Shown here one piece after another: positions 43,099-51,679 of a DNA stretch of 64,000 bases. The notes below the pieces were generated by a model. It worked only from the letters and a program-made list of their open reading frames with translations, did no database searches and was not told the origin of the DNA. This DNA is from Oribacterium sinus (GTDB lineage Bacteria; Bacillota; Clostridia; Lachnospirales; Lachnospiraceae). The translations under genes and the position numbers were made by a program. The DNA lies in assembly GCF_014202695.1 (NCBI RefSeq), contig NZ_JACHHH010000012.1, positions 43,350 to 107,349 of the forward strand, written 5' to 3'. Within the stretch, counting starts at the first letter, position 1. Every line of letters begins with the position of its first letter.

Positions 43099-43671
43099 CT
43101 ACAAGGAAGATCTTCTCAAAATGGTAATGACCTTGCCCTTGATCTCCTCTTTTTTAACCGGGCCGAAGAGTCGGCTATCTTTCGCTCCGGAACGCATGTC
43201 CGACATCATAAAGTATTCTCCCTCCTTCAGCTTAATGGGATATTTCACCGCTTCCGTGTCATAGGGCTGGGTGGAATAGAAAATACCGTCCTCTACCTGC
43301 ATATTGCCGTTGATTTTCAGACCGCCTTCATCCGGAATTTCAATTTCGTCTCCCGGCATACCGATGATTCTTCCCACAAACTGCTTTCCGTCCTTATGAT
43401 ATACCAGAACATCGGAGGGGAAAAATTTATTTTCCAGACGGTAGTAAAGCATCAGGTCTCCTGCACTGAGCTTTGGCTTCATATCGTCATTTTTCACCGG
43501 GGCAATCCCGAAAATGACGAAGAACATCACATAAATCAAAGCACCCATCAAAAGCAGATGAGAGAAGAAGGAACGAATATCTCCCAGCTGTCGGTAATAA
43601 GCCCGCTTTTTTCGAATCACATCCAAGGGAAGGACTGCTTTTTTCTCTACTTCTTTTTTCTTCTTTGCCAT
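43099..43671 (-). CDS. Signal peptidase I-like protein without catalytic Ser/Lys (SipA-like)
   Basis: A 190-residue membrane protein of the S26 fold with one helix near residues 36-56. The usual catalytic GDSMxP is NDDMKPKLSAGD, so the nucleophile Ser is Asp63; the usual Lys of the VKRVIGxPGD motif is Gly100 (FVGRIIGMPGDEI). The last conserved box (SDMRSGAKDSRLFGPV) is intact, so the fold is preserved. As I recall, streptococcal SipA, a pilus-assembly chaperone, carries the same Asp/Gly replacement. No pilin or sortase gene is in this window. Start at the ATG five bases after the upstream gene. Confidence 0.85.
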   Translation of the reverse strand: MAKKKKEVEKKAVLPLDVIRKKRAYYRQLGDIRSFFSHLLLMGALIYVMFFVIFGIAPVKNDDMKPKLSAGDLMLYYRLENKFFPSDVLVYHKDGKQFVGRIIGMPGDEIEIPDEGGLKINGNMQVEDGIFYSTQPYDTEAVKYPIKLKEGEYFMMSDMRSGAKDSRLFGPVKKEEIKGKVITILRRSSL

Positions 43672-43676
43672 ATCCT

Positions 43677-43904
43677 CTATCCCTTTAGCTTTGCCAGCTC
43701 TTCTTCCAAAGCGGCGATTTTTTCGTCTCTTTCCTGAATTCTTGCCTGATAACCGATTTCCATTACCTGAATGGCGGAACGATATTCTCCGTCCAAATCC
43801 TCTAATTTCTTCCACACAGAGGCAGGCTTAAAGCCGAAAAAGGCCTTTCGGAATTTCATCTTTTTAAGATACTGCGCTACTTCTTCTAAATTCTGTGATG
43901 CCAT
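43677..43904 (-). CDS. Small coiled-coil protein, DivIVA-like N-terminus
   Basis: A 75-residue protein starting at the ATG behind AAAGGAAAGGAAAG. The segment KKMKFRKAFFGFKPASVWKK then LEDLDGEYR resembles the lipid-binding start of DivIVA-type proteins (FRxxxFGYxxxxVWxxLxxL), followed by a short coiled coil (RIQERDEKIAALEEELAKL). It ends five bases before the SipA-like gene and is surely cotranscribed; a link to septal or pole positioning of that protein is only inference. Confidence 0.65.
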   Translation of the reverse strand: MASQNLEEVAQYLKKMKFRKAFFGFKPASVWKKLEDLDGEYRSAIQVMEIGYQARIQERDEKIAALEEELAKLKG

Positions 43905-44155
43905 ACTACTTTCCTTTCCTTTGGGATTTGAAAACAGTATAGCCTTTTCCTCCTGCATTTGCAAAAAGTTCTTAAATTTTTAAGAACTTGTCTTCCGGAA
44001 ATTTCCTGAAAGCCCTTGCAGGCTTTGCAATGTCTGTTACACTATTCTCATGCCAAAAAAGAATACAAGCTTGCGTTCTGTGCTGAGGGCTCACGCAAGG
44101 GCTAAACGAAAAATAATTTTTCTTTAGAATAATGAATTGAGTAGAAAGGATATTT

Positions 44156-44914
44156 ATGAAAAAACTGATTTCCTGGAATGTAAATGGGCTTAGAGCTGTT
44201 ATGGGAAAAAATTTTATGGAGGATTTTAAGCGTTTGGATGCGGACATCTTTTGTTTGCAGGAAACCAAATTGCAGGAGGGACAGATTGACCTGGAGCTGC
44301 CGGGTTATTTTCAATACTGGAATTATGCGGTGAAGAAGGGCTACTCCGGCACCGCCATTTTCACAAAGGAAGAGCCTCTGTCCGTGCAGTACGGCATCGG
44401 TATCGAAGAGCATGACCAGGAAGGGCGTGTGATTACGCTGGAATATCCGGAGTTTTATCTGATTACCGTCTATGTGCCCAACTCTCAGGGAGAGCTGAAG
44501 CGTCTTCCCTACAGAATGGAGTTTGAGGATGCCTTCCTGAATTACATCTTATCTTTGGAAAAGAAAAAGCCGGTAATTTATTGCGGTGACTTAAATGTTG
44601 CCCATGAGGAAATCGACCTGAAAAATCCGGATACTAACCACATGAGTGCGGGCTTTTCCGACGAGGAGAGGGCGAAGTTTTCCCGGGTTTTAGACTCAGG
44701 GTATCTTGACTCCTTCCGCCATTTCTATCCGGACAAGGAAGAGGAATACAGTTGGTGGAGCTACCGTACCAAGGCCAGAGACAGAAATGTAGGTTGGAGA
44801 ATCGACTATTTTGTGGTTTCCAAGCAGTTAGAAAAGAAGCTCCTTTCCGCTTCTATCCATCAAGAAGTAATGGGCTCCGACCATTGTCCTGTGGAAATAA
44901 CTTTGGATCTGTAA
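44156..44914 (+). CDS. xth: Exodeoxyribonuclease III (AP endonuclease)
   Basis: A 252-residue Xth/ExoA enzyme of base excision repair that cuts at abasic sites. Metal and catalytic residues are in ISWNVNGLRA, FCLQETKLQ, VYVPNSQGELKRLPYRMEFE, IYCGDLNVAHEEIDL, WRIDYFVVS and GSDHCPV. Ribosome binding site AAAGGA. Full length and intact; it is followed 24 bases later by a PHP gene. Confidence 0.96.
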   Translation: MKKLISWNVNGLRAVMGKNFMEDFKRLDADIFCLQETKLQEGQIDLELPGYFQYWNYAVKKGYSGTAIFTKEEPLSVQYGIGIEEHDQEGRVITLEYPEFYLITVYVPNSQGELKRLPYRMEFEDAFLNYILSLEKKKPVIYCGDLNVAHEEIDLKNPDTNHMSAGFSDEERAKFSRVLDSGYLDSFRHFYPDKEEEYSWWSYRTKARDRNVGWRIDYFVVSKQLEKKLLSASIHQEVMGSDHCPVEITLDL

Positions 44915-44938
44915 TGATAGAAAGGGGAAAAGTATTTT

Positions 44939-45736
44939 ATGAAATTGAAATGTGATGTTCATACCCATACTCTTTATTCCCGCCATGCTTATTCCACGAT
45001 TTTGGAAAATGTTGCTGCGGCTAAGGAGGCGGGATTAGAGCTTCTTGGCTCTACAGACCATTTTTCCGCCATGCTTTATCCGGATTATGAAAATGTCCGT
45101 CATTACCAGTATCTGATGGTAAGCCACACCTGGCCCAAGGAAATTCAGGGCATTCGAGTTTTACAGGGTTGCGAAGTGGATATTGTGGATATGGAAGGAA
45201 ACCTTTTCGGTTTTGATATTCCCATTTGGAAAAATATTGACGGGGATTTTTATAATGACGGGAAGAAAATGTCTCTCTACGAGCGTGTCTGTAAGAAAAT
45301 GGACTACTGTATCGCCTCTGTCCATCGAAACAGCTTTGCCAAGGGAGAAAGTGCTTCGGCTTGCACCAAGCTCTATCTGGAGGCAATGAAGCACCCAAAA
45401 ATTCTGATTCTTGGGCATATCGGTCGTTCCGGGCTTCCCTTTGAAATCGATCCGGTGCTTCATGCCGCAAAGGAACAGCATGTGCTGATTGAGATTAATG
45501 AGCATTCCATGGATGAAGGAAGCGAAACCAAAAAGCGTTGCGAAGCTATTGCAGTCCGCTGTGCGGAACTGGAAGTACCCATCTCCGTTTCCAGTGATGC
45601 CCATATCGCTTTACGAATTGGAGAATTTTCAAAGGTGGAGTCTCTACTGGAGAGGATTCATTTTCCGGAAGAGCTGATTATGACCAAAGATAAGGAGAGC
45701 TTTTTACAGCATATGAAGAAGGCAGGACTGGGATAA
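44939..45736 (+). CDS. PHP-domain phosphoesterase (YcdX-like)
   Basis: A 265-residue PHP protein. Metal ligands are in CDVHTHTLYSRHAYST, GSTDHFS, LQGCEVDIVDMEGN, CIASVHRN, LGHIGRSG and VSSDAHIALRIGE, matching the trinuclear-zinc YcdX group. These act as phosphatases on small phosphate esters; the substrate is unknown. Plus strand, in an operon with xth. Confidence 0.9.
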   Translation: MKLKCDVHTHTLYSRHAYSTILENVAAAKEAGLELLGSTDHFSAMLYPDYENVRHYQYLMVSHTWPKEIQGIRVLQGCEVDIVDMEGNLFGFDIPIWKNIDGDFYNDGKKMSLYERVCKKMDYCIASVHRNSFAKGESASACTKLYLEAMKHPKILILGHIGRSGLPFEIDPVLHAAKEQHVLIEINEHSMDEGSETKKRCEAIAVRCAELEVPISVSSDAHIALRIGEFSKVESLLERIHFPEELIMTKDKESFLQHMKKAGLG

Positions 45737-45810
45737 GGTGGATTTTGACAAAACATAGAAAAAGAGGATGTAAGATATGTTGCTTTTCCTACAGCACAGG
45801 TCTTAAATCA

Positions 45811-45834
45811 GGGTACGCTCTCGCTAAACTCTGA
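45811..45834 (+). repeat. Copy of the dispersed repeat core
   Basis: GGGTACGCTCTCGCTAAACT and following bases match the core of the element at 42835-42858 with few differences; the preceding bases (AGGTCTTAAATCA) also resemble its left arm (AGGTCTGTATCA). No matching inverted arm follows, so this copy is partial. Confidence 0.6.
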
Positions 45835-45865
45835 CTGAGCAGTGGATTGTATCCACTGATAAAGA

Positions 45866-46066
45866 CTATTCTATTTCTTTGATTTCTACACCTGCTGCCT
45901 TTACATACTCTGTCATATAAGCAGAAATTACACTTGCTTGAGATACGCCTTGCTTTTCACAAGCTTCTTTAAAAGCATCTACGATATTCTTTTTGAGTGT
46001 ATAGCTTTTAGAAAGCCATCCGGCTTTCTTCTTATATTTCTCCACTGTTTCAGATCTGGTTGCCAT
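45866..46066 (-). CDS. Small ribbon-helix-helix-like protein (orphan antitoxin-like)
   Basis: A 66-residue protein behind TAGGAGGT. Lys-rich N-terminus, then YTLKKNIVDAFKEACEKQGV and SQASVISAYMTEYVKAAGV, the two-helix pattern of RHH-type antitoxins and plasmid-type repressors. No toxin gene is adjacent; it stands alone between convergent genes. Confidence 0.65.
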   Translation of the reverse strand: MATRSETVEKYKKKAGWLSKSYTLKKNIVDAFKEACEKQGVSQASVISAYMTEYVKAAGVEIKEIE

Positions 46067-46141
46067 TGTGTGCTACCTCCTATAGACTTTTTCTATCCTT
46101 ATCCTTTTTTCTACTTATTATGAAAAATAGCTTATAAGATA

Positions 46142-46166
46142 AAAGCGGTTTGATAAAAACCGCTTT
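46142..46166 (-). terminator. Terminator of rpiB
   Basis: A 10-bp perfect stem (AAAGCGGTTT / AAACCGCTTT) with a 5-base loop, eleven bases after the rpiB stop, with T-rich flanks on both strands so it may be bidirectional. Confidence 0.85.
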
Positions 46167-46176
46167 CTTTTCATCC

Positions 46177-46641
46177 TTAAACCCTCTTTTTGAAGCCTTC
46201 TGCATCCTCTTCAATCTCGGAAATCAGGGCTACTCTTTCTGCGTGTCTTCCCCCTTCAAATTCTGCCAAAAGGAAGCTGTCCACAATCATCTTTGCAAGC
46301 TCAACACCTACTACTCTGGCACCAAGGCAAAGTACATTGGCATTGTTGTGTCTTCTGCCCATAGCTGCGGAATAGGGCTCTGAGCAGGGGAATGCTCGAA
46401 TGCCGGGAACTTTATTGGCTGCCAAGGAAATGCCTACTCCCGTTCCACAAATAGCGATGCCGAAGTCTGCCTTTCCCTCCTGTACAAGCTTGGCTACTTG
46501 ATAGCCTGCCAAGGGATAATCATAGCGTTCCGGAGTATCTGTTCCTACGTTGATAATCTCGATTCCCTGCTCCTCCAGATATGCCTTAAGCTCCATTTTC
46601 ATCTCTACAGCGGCATGATCGTTTCCCATTGCAATCTTCAT
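46177..46641 (-). CDS. rpiB: Ribose 5-phosphate isomerase B
   Basis: A 154-residue isomerase interconverting ribose 5-phosphate and ribulose 5-phosphate in the pentose phosphate pathway. Motifs are GNDHAAVEMK at the start, DYPLAGYQVAK, FGIAICGTGVGISLAANKVP with the catalytic Cys and the anion-hole glycines, and RRHNNANVLCLGARVVG. The second ATG (46639-46641), seven bases after AGGGGAGG, is the start. It has its own terminator. Confidence 0.95.
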   Translation of the reverse strand: MKIAMGNDHAAVEMKMELKAYLEEQGIEIINVGTDTPERYDYPLAGYQVAKLVQEGKADFGIAICGTGVGISLAANKVPGIRAFPCSEPYSAAMGRRHNNANVLCLGARVVGVELAKMIVDSFLLAEFEGGRHAERVALISEIEEDAEGFKKRV

Positions 46642-46742
46642 TTTCATTCCTCCCCTTTTGACACGGAACACCTATTCCGGAATCTGTCACTTAACTATGG
46701 CTTTACTCTTTCAACAAGTGTTGCAGTCTAATTTAATAGACA

Positions 46743-48071
46743 CTAGTTTTGAAATACGCTTCTCAGATTACCAAGCTCTCTTTGGGCTCTTTCCTCTAAA
46801 AGATTCTGATAAGCAAAGACCGCATAGCCTTTTACAATGCCTGTCTTTCTGGCTTCTTCCACCTGTCTTTTTAAAATATCACTTTCCGTAAACCACTCCG
46901 ATACAGGATTTCCGTCCCAAACGCTGCTTCCTGCTCGGTACAGTCCTAAGCCTAGCATGAGTTCCACCTGATTTCCAGTGGAATTTGTCAAGTTCACCCA
47001 GTCTCCAAGGCTTCGCATATAAGCATGGGGAGCTTCCTGCCCTTTCCCGTTTTTCGCCCTAAAGCCGTGATACATCTGGGGCATGATGTAATCAATATAG
47101 TCCTTGGAGGCCATAATTTTATCCACATCCAGGAAATACGCCACCGAAGAACGCAGACTTTGCAGGTTTGGCACCGGGCTCACGCCGAAGACCACGCCTC
47201 TTTCTTTACACAGGCTATGCACCTGCTTTAACAATAAAGAGACCTGATTTCTCCGATATTCTGTTAAGCTCCCTGTCTCTCCCTGTCTTTTCGCCTCCTC
47301 ATACTCCGGCTCATCAAAGCGTTTTCCCTCTTCTGTCAAGGAAACTCTGGGATAGAAATAATCGTCAAAATGAATACCGTCTACAGCGTAGTTATCCAAA
47401 AGCTCTTTAATGGAAGCCAGTAGTGCCTCTCTTCCTGCCGCCCTGGAGGGGTTGATATAATACTGCCCCTCATGGAGAAGCACATTTCTTTCTTCTCCGG
47501 AAGTTCTGCTCCATTTTTTCACAATGCTGTCTTCGGGAATATTTTCCCACTTGGACATGGAGCTGCTGACACGGTAAGGATTGAACCAGGCATGGACAGA
47601 AATACCCTTTTTCTTTGCCTCGGAAATCATAATCTCCAAGGGGTCAAAGCTGCCATTTCCCGGCATAAATTTAGAATAGGGGAAAACCGTCATTTTCTTC
47701 CCATAGCTGTCGGAATGGCTGTGTACATGGAGGAAAATGGTCTGAAAACCGTTCTTCTGCAGATTGTCCATGACCTTGGCCGCCTCTACCCGAAAGGCCT
47801 GTTCTTCCTTTGGCATATTGATCCAGTCCAAATAAGAAAACCAAACCGCCCTTAACTCTTTTTGAGAGGAAAGGCTTTTCACGCCGGGCCCTGTAAGATT
47901 TGAAGCATAGGCGGAATTCCCTGTAAAAAGGCTCAAGGAAAAAAGAAGTGTAAAAAGCAGAAAAGCCAAGCTTTGTAGCAGGCTTCCTCGCAGGCTATTC
48001 CTAGTATTTTTATTCTTACCGAGTATAGCTAGTGGCACGAGCGGTATTCTGTTTGTAAAATTTCTCTCCAT
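46743..48071 (-). CDS. GH10-like (GHL10/DUF187) extracellular protein
   Basis: A 442-residue protein. A hydrophobic signal segment (LAFLLFTLLFSLSLFTGNSA) leads to a barrel domain of the GHL10 (DUF187) family: RAVWFSYLDW, DNLQKNGFQTIFLHVHSHSD, VHAWFNPYRVSS, VDGIHFDDYFYP, PVPNLQSLRSSVAYF and IDYIMPQMYHGF. Relatives are proposed to act on cell-wall or surface glycans. The start at 48071 follows GGGAGAAGAGAG; a repeat copy lies just upstream. Confidence 0.88.
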   Translation of the reverse strand: MERNFTNRIPLVPLAILGKNKNTRNSLRGSLLQSLAFLLFTLLFSLSLFTGNSAYASNLTGPGVKSLSSQKELRAVWFSYLDWINMPKEEQAFRVEAAKVMDNLQKNGFQTIFLHVHSHSDSYGKKMTVFPYSKFMPGNGSFDPLEIMISEAKKKGISVHAWFNPYRVSSSMSKWENIPEDSIVKKWSRTSGEERNVLLHEGQYYINPSRAAGREALLASIKELLDNYAVDGIHFDDYFYPRVSLTEEGKRFDEPEYEEAKRQGETGSLTEYRRNQVSLLLKQVHSLCKERGVVFGVSPVPNLQSLRSSVAYFLDVDKIMASKDYIDYIMPQMYHGFRAKNGKGQEAPHAYMRSLGDWVNLTNSTGNQVELMLGLGLYRAGSSVWDGNPVSEWFTESDILKRQVEEARKTGIVKGYAVFAYQNLLEERAQRELGNLRSVFQN

Positions 48072-48090
48072 CGTCTCTCTTCTCCCGGGA

Positions 48091-48114
48091 GGCGAGCTTA
48101 GCGAGAGCGTGCCC
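48091..48114 (-). repeat. Inverted copy of the dispersed repeat core
   Basis: The minus strand reads GGGCACGCTCTCGCTAAGCT then CGCC, matching the core at 42835-42858 with about three differences. It is only 20 bases upstream of the GHL10 gene start. Confidence 0.65.
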
Positions 48115-48176
48115 GCATCCAATGCTATTAATGCTAGAAAGCATGACTGTTTCTATGTCTTTACTGCCTCCTGTGA

Positions 48177-49469
48177 TTATGCTTCTCTTCGGAAGGCTTC
48201 CACTTCTTCTTCCGTTTTGGCCAAAATGATTTTGGCGCCTAAGTTCATTAGCTTCTTTTCGAAGAACTCGTAGCCTCTTCGGATATATCCTATATCTTCC
48301 AGCACAGTGACTCCCTCTGCGGCAAGGCCTGCCAGAACCAGAGCGGCACCGGCACGTAAATCCAAGGCGTGAAGGGTTGCTCCCCGTAATTTTTCCTGTC
48401 CCAAAATGGTGGCCACTCTATCTTCCACGGTGATATCCGCCCCCATTTTCTTTAATTCCTCTACATATAAGAAACGATTTTCAAAAATCGACTCGGTAAC
48501 GGTGGATTTCCCCTCCGCCAATGCCAGAGTAACGGCAATCTGGGGTTGCATATCCGTAGGAAAGCCCGGATAAGGAAGAGTCTTAATCTTGGTACCCCTT
48601 TGCTTTTCTCCTCCGATAACTTGAATTTCCTCGTCCCCTTCATAGACGGTATTTCCCATATCTCGAAGCTTTGCGGCAATGGATTCCATGTGCTTGGGAA
48701 TGATATTTTTAATCAAAATGTTTCCTCTGGTCACCGCTGCAGCACACATAAAGGTACCGGCTTCAATCTGATCCGGAATTACCCCGTAGGTGGTGCCGTG
48801 CAAACGCTCCACACCTCGAATACGAATGGTGTCCGTTCCGGCACCGCGAATATTGGCTCCCATACTGTTCAAGAAATTTGCTACGTCTACAATATGAGGC
48901 TCCTTGGCCACATTTTCAATAATCGTCTGACCATCCGCCAAAACAGCAGCCAGCATCAAATTAATGGTTGCCCCTACGGAAACCACATCCAGATAGATAT
49001 GCTGCCCCACAAGCTCCTCCGCCTTAGCTACAAAATAGCCCTCCGAGATTTCCACCTCGGCTCCCAAGGCGGTAAAGCCTTTAATATGCTGGTCAATGGG
49101 TCTTTCCCCGATGGCACAGCCTCCGGGTAAAGCCACCTTTGCCTGATGGTATTTTCCCAGAAGCGCCCCGATAAAATAATAAGACGCACGAATACGGCGA
49201 ATCGCATCGTCATCTACGCTTTTCATAGACAACTGATCCGCCTGAATAGAGACCACATGACTTTCTATGCGGCGCACCTTCGCTCCGATGGCCCTCAAGG
49301 CCTCCAGCATAACATTTATATCTCGAACATCGGGAAGATTCTCTATAATTACTTCTTCGTCGGTAAGAAGGGCTCCTGCTACAATACCCAGTGCTGCATT
49401 CTTTGCCCCGCTGATGACTACCTCTCCACTAAGGGGATTGCCCCCTTTCATGACGAATACTTCATTCAT
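48177..49469 (-). CDS. murA: UDP-N-acetylglucosamine 1-carboxyvinyltransferase
   Basis: A 430-residue enzyme that adds enolpyruvate from PEP to UDP-GlcNAc, the first committed step of peptidoglycan synthesis. Key residues are in VVISGAKNAALGIVAGALLT, ALPGGCAIGERPIDQHIKGF (Cys that fosfomycin targets), GATINLMLAAVLADG, EAGTFMCAAAVTRG and YPGFPTDMQPQIAVTLALAE. The ATG at 49467-49469 follows GAGG; an upstream frame is not supported. Confidence 0.96.
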   Translation of the reverse strand: MNEVFVMKGGNPLSGEVVISGAKNAALGIVAGALLTDEEVIIENLPDVRDINVMLEALRAIGAKVRRIESHVVSIQADQLSMKSVDDDAIRRIRASYYFIGALLGKYHQAKVALPGGCAIGERPIDQHIKGFTALGAEVEISEGYFVAKAEELVGQHIYLDVVSVGATINLMLAAVLADGQTIIENVAKEPHIVDVANFLNSMGANIRGAGTDTIRIRGVERLHGTTYGVIPDQIEAGTFMCAAAVTRGNILIKNIIPKHMESIAAKLRDMGNTVYEGDEEIQVIGGEKQRGTKIKTLPYPGFPTDMQPQIAVTLALAEGKSTVTESIFENRFLYVEELKKMGADITVEDRVATILGQEKLRGATLHALDLRAGAALVLAGLAAEGVTVLEDIGYIRRGYEFFEKKLMNLGAKIILAKTEEEVEAFRREA

Positions 49470-49740
49470 TTTAAACCTCAAATTTTTTCGTCTCGCTCTA
49501 AATTTTTCCACAAAAAAAGCTCCTAATCATAGAGCGTTTCTTGATTATAAAGCTTTAAGGGGAAAAGTGCAAGAAATATACGCAGTTCCACAAAGCTCAT
49601 TTTCAATCGTGGATTTTGGCAAAAAGCAACATTTTCACTTTATTTTAAGACAATGAAAATGCTGGTGCTTTTCAAGAATAGGTAGGGACAGAACTTAGTT
49701 TGTATACAAACAGGATTTTTAAGTTTCCGAAGATTTCCTC

Positions 49741-50286
49741 CTACTCCAAAAGGCTTTGGAAATCCTCTTCCTCATTAAAACCGGGGTCCATGTGGGTAAG
49801 AAAATGCCAGTCTTCACTCCCTTTTTTTCTATAGAGCACCGCTTCCCCGTCTTCCGAACCGAAGTAGGCTCTCTCCGCCTCATAGCCCTTTGCTTCTAAA
49901 AATGCTTTGGCTTTTCGGTACTGACTTTCCCGTCTTGCAATATAGTCCTTCACCTCATCATTGGAAATAAGATAGGCATCTACTCTGGTGGAACCTTCCA
50001 CCATACCCTTTCCCGGGGCACTTAAGTTCGGAAGCTCTTTCCAGAAAATATCTATCTCCCCTTCTTCGGTAAACATAAATTTCGTAAGAGGAACAAGATG
50101 TCCGTTGTACTGAAGCTCCAAATACTCCGGAAGCTTCCGGGCGTCTAAAGTTTCAAAGACAAATCCCTCTTCTTCCTTGCATTGATAGCCTTCCACTTGG
50201 GAAATAAAGGCTCTTCCCTCTTCCATCGTTTGGAATAAGCCGATTTCCGTCCCAACGCCTTCCTGATTTAATTCTAAAATAAACAT
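49741..50286 (-). CDS. Unknown cytosolic protein, 181 residues
   Basis: A soluble, acidic protein with no recognised domain. It starts at the ATG behind GGGGGC (MFILELNQEGVGTEIGLF), preferred to an upstream ATG at 50316 that belongs to the tandem repeat. Strand-rich content (LQYNGHLVPLTKFMFTEEGE) and a central charged helix (YIARRESQYRKAKAFLEAKG) suggest a compact alpha/beta fold. Immediately upstream lies a six-copy palindromic repeat. Confidence 0.6.
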   Translation of the reverse strand: MFILELNQEGVGTEIGLFQTMEEGRAFISQVEGYQCKEEEGFVFETLDARKLPEYLELQYNGHLVPLTKFMFTEEGEIDIFWKELPNLSAPGKGMVEGSTRVDAYLISNDEVKDYIARRESQYRKAKAFLEAKGYEAERAYFGSEDGEAVLYRKKGSEDWHFLTHMDPGFNEEEDFQSLLE

Positions 50287-50309
50287 ATTGCCCCCACTAT
50301 CTCTTTTCG

Positions 50310-50512
50310 AATCCATGGATTGATTACCCTCGGCTATCCTTTTCCAAATCCATGGATTGATTTCCTTCGGCTATCCTTTCCGAATCCATGGATTGATTTC
50401 CTTCAGCTATCCTTTCCAAATCCATGGATTGATTTCCTTCAGCTATCCTTTCCAAATCCATGGATTGATTTCCTTCAGCTATCCTTTCCGAATCCATGGA
50501 TTGATTTCCTTC
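50310..50512. repeat. Six-copy 36-bp tandem repeat with a palindrome in each unit
   Basis: The 12-bp perfect palindrome AATCCATGGATT begins at 50310, 50347, 50383, 50419, 50455 and 50491, that is at 36-bp steps (37 once). Units differ at two or three positions. On the minus strand four units plus a partial form an open frame of 57 codons coding MDSERIAEGNQS-type 12-residue repeats, ending with a stop one base-shift before the last unit. It is not a CRISPR: there are no unique spacers. Confidence 0.9.
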
Positions 50513-51436
50513 CTAGGCCTTCGCCTTCACTTCTTCGGGCACGTCCACATTTGTTACCCCGCAGGCAATCGCATCCACCGGGCAGACATTCTTACATTTT
50601 CCGCAACGGATACACTCCAAATCATTGCAGTTTTGTACCGGATCACATTGCATTTCGCAAACCGCCTTACATTTTCCGCAGTGAATGCACTTCTGATGGT
50701 CCAAAGTATAACGGAAAAAGGACACGGAATTAAAGAGAGAATAAATCGCGCCCAAGGGACAGATATACTTACAGAAGGGTCGGTAAATGATTATGGAAAG
50801 GAGGATGGTCAGAAGCAAAATCAAGCCCTTCCATGCATAGAGAAAGCCTACGGCTCCCCGCATACTGGTGTTCATCCAAACCAGAGGAATCCCTCCCTCC
50901 AGCATTCCCACAGGACAAATCAGTTTACAAAAATAAGGCGCTCCCTGTCCTATAATATCCACCAAGAACAGAGGAAGGAGAATGACGAAGACCAGTAAGA
51001 TAAGATACTTCGCTTTTCGTAGCGGCTTATCCCACTTAAAGGTCTCTATCTTCTTCACAAAGGGAATCTTATGCAATAAATCCTGCACCAGTCCAAAGGG
51101 ACAAAGGTATCCGCAAACACCTCTTCCTATCAGTGCCCCCACAAAAAAGAGAAAGCCCACCACATAGTAGCTGAACTTGTAATTCGGGCTGCCAATCACC
51201 GCCTGTAAAGCCCCAATAGGGCAGGAACCCTTGGCTCCCGGACAGGAATAACAATTCATTCCGGGAACACAAAGTTGCTTTAATTCTCCACTATAAATTT
51301 TTCCCGTTTTAAATCCCTCAAAGAAGGAATTGGTCACTAAAAACCAAAAGGATTGGAAGATATGCCGTACATTGTTTCTTGCTTTATATTTGTCTTTTTT
51401 TGATTTTCCATTGATGAATTCTTTTAGCTTATCCAA
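50513..51436 (-). CDS. NapH-like 4Fe-4S membrane ferredoxin
   Basis: A 307-residue membrane iron-sulfur protein of the YccM/NapH type. N-terminal helix, a CVPGMNCYSCPGAKGSCPIG cluster-like motif, four helices with CGYLCPFGLVQDLL and CKYICPLGAIYSLF, and two C-terminal 4Fe-4S motifs (CIHCGKCKAVCEMQCDP and CIRCGKCKNVCPVDA). It probably passes electrons across or along the membrane to a thioredoxin-like partner. The start codon is TTG at 51434-51436, overlapping the end of the upstream CXXC gene. Confidence 0.9.
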   Translation of the reverse strand: MDKLKEFINGKSKKDKYKARNNVRHIFQSFWFLVTNSFFEGFKTGKIYSGELKQLCVPGMNCYSCPGAKGSCPIGALQAVIGSPNYKFSYYVVGFLFFVGALIGRGVCGYLCPFGLVQDLLHKIPFVKKIETFKWDKPLRKAKYLILLVFVILLPLFLVDIIGQGAPYFCKLICPVGMLEGGIPLVWMNTSMRGAVGFLYAWKGLILLLTILLSIIIYRPFCKYICPLGAIYSLFNSVSFFRYTLDHQKCIHCGKCKAVCEMQCDPVQNCNDLECIRCGKCKNVCPVDAIACGVTNVDVPEEVKAKA

Positions 51437-51581
51437 TTCCTATACACTCCATACATACTTTGATTGCTTTATTCATTACCACCAGTGCCTCTCCCCGATG
51501 AACTCCCACATAGATCATGGCAATGCCCATGCAAAGAAGAATCAAAGAGTTAAGTCGGGATTTTAAAATTTTCTGTTTCAT
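51429..51581 (-). CDS. CD1871A-type CXXC motif peptide
   Basis: A 50-residue protein: one membrane helix (LNSLILLCMGIAMIYVGVHR) and a C-terminal CMECIGIG, the CXXC ending that defines the CD1871A family. It overlaps the ferredoxin start by eight bases and follows a TlpA-like lipoprotein, so the three form a redox operon. Too short for the provided gene-size threshold but clearly recognisable. Confidence 0.85.
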   Translation of the reverse strand: MKQKILKSRLNSLILLCMGIAMIYVGVHRGEALVVMNKAIKVCMECIGIG

Positions 51582-51679
51582 ATTTCACCATTTCTTTAAT
51601 ACAACTTGTCAAAACCATGGCTTTTCGCATAGCTTCAATAGCTTCTATAGCTTTTATAGTTCCTTTAAGAATTTGTATT

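Noticed and set aside
50310..50512. CRISPR-like array (36-bp units)
   Set aside because: The whole 36-bp unit repeats without unique spacers, so it is a simple tandem repeat.
50320..50998. Plus-strand frames with SFPNPWIDFLQL repeats
   Set aside because: They read the reverse strand of the tandem repeat and then run antisense into the ferredoxin gene; no ribosome binding site.
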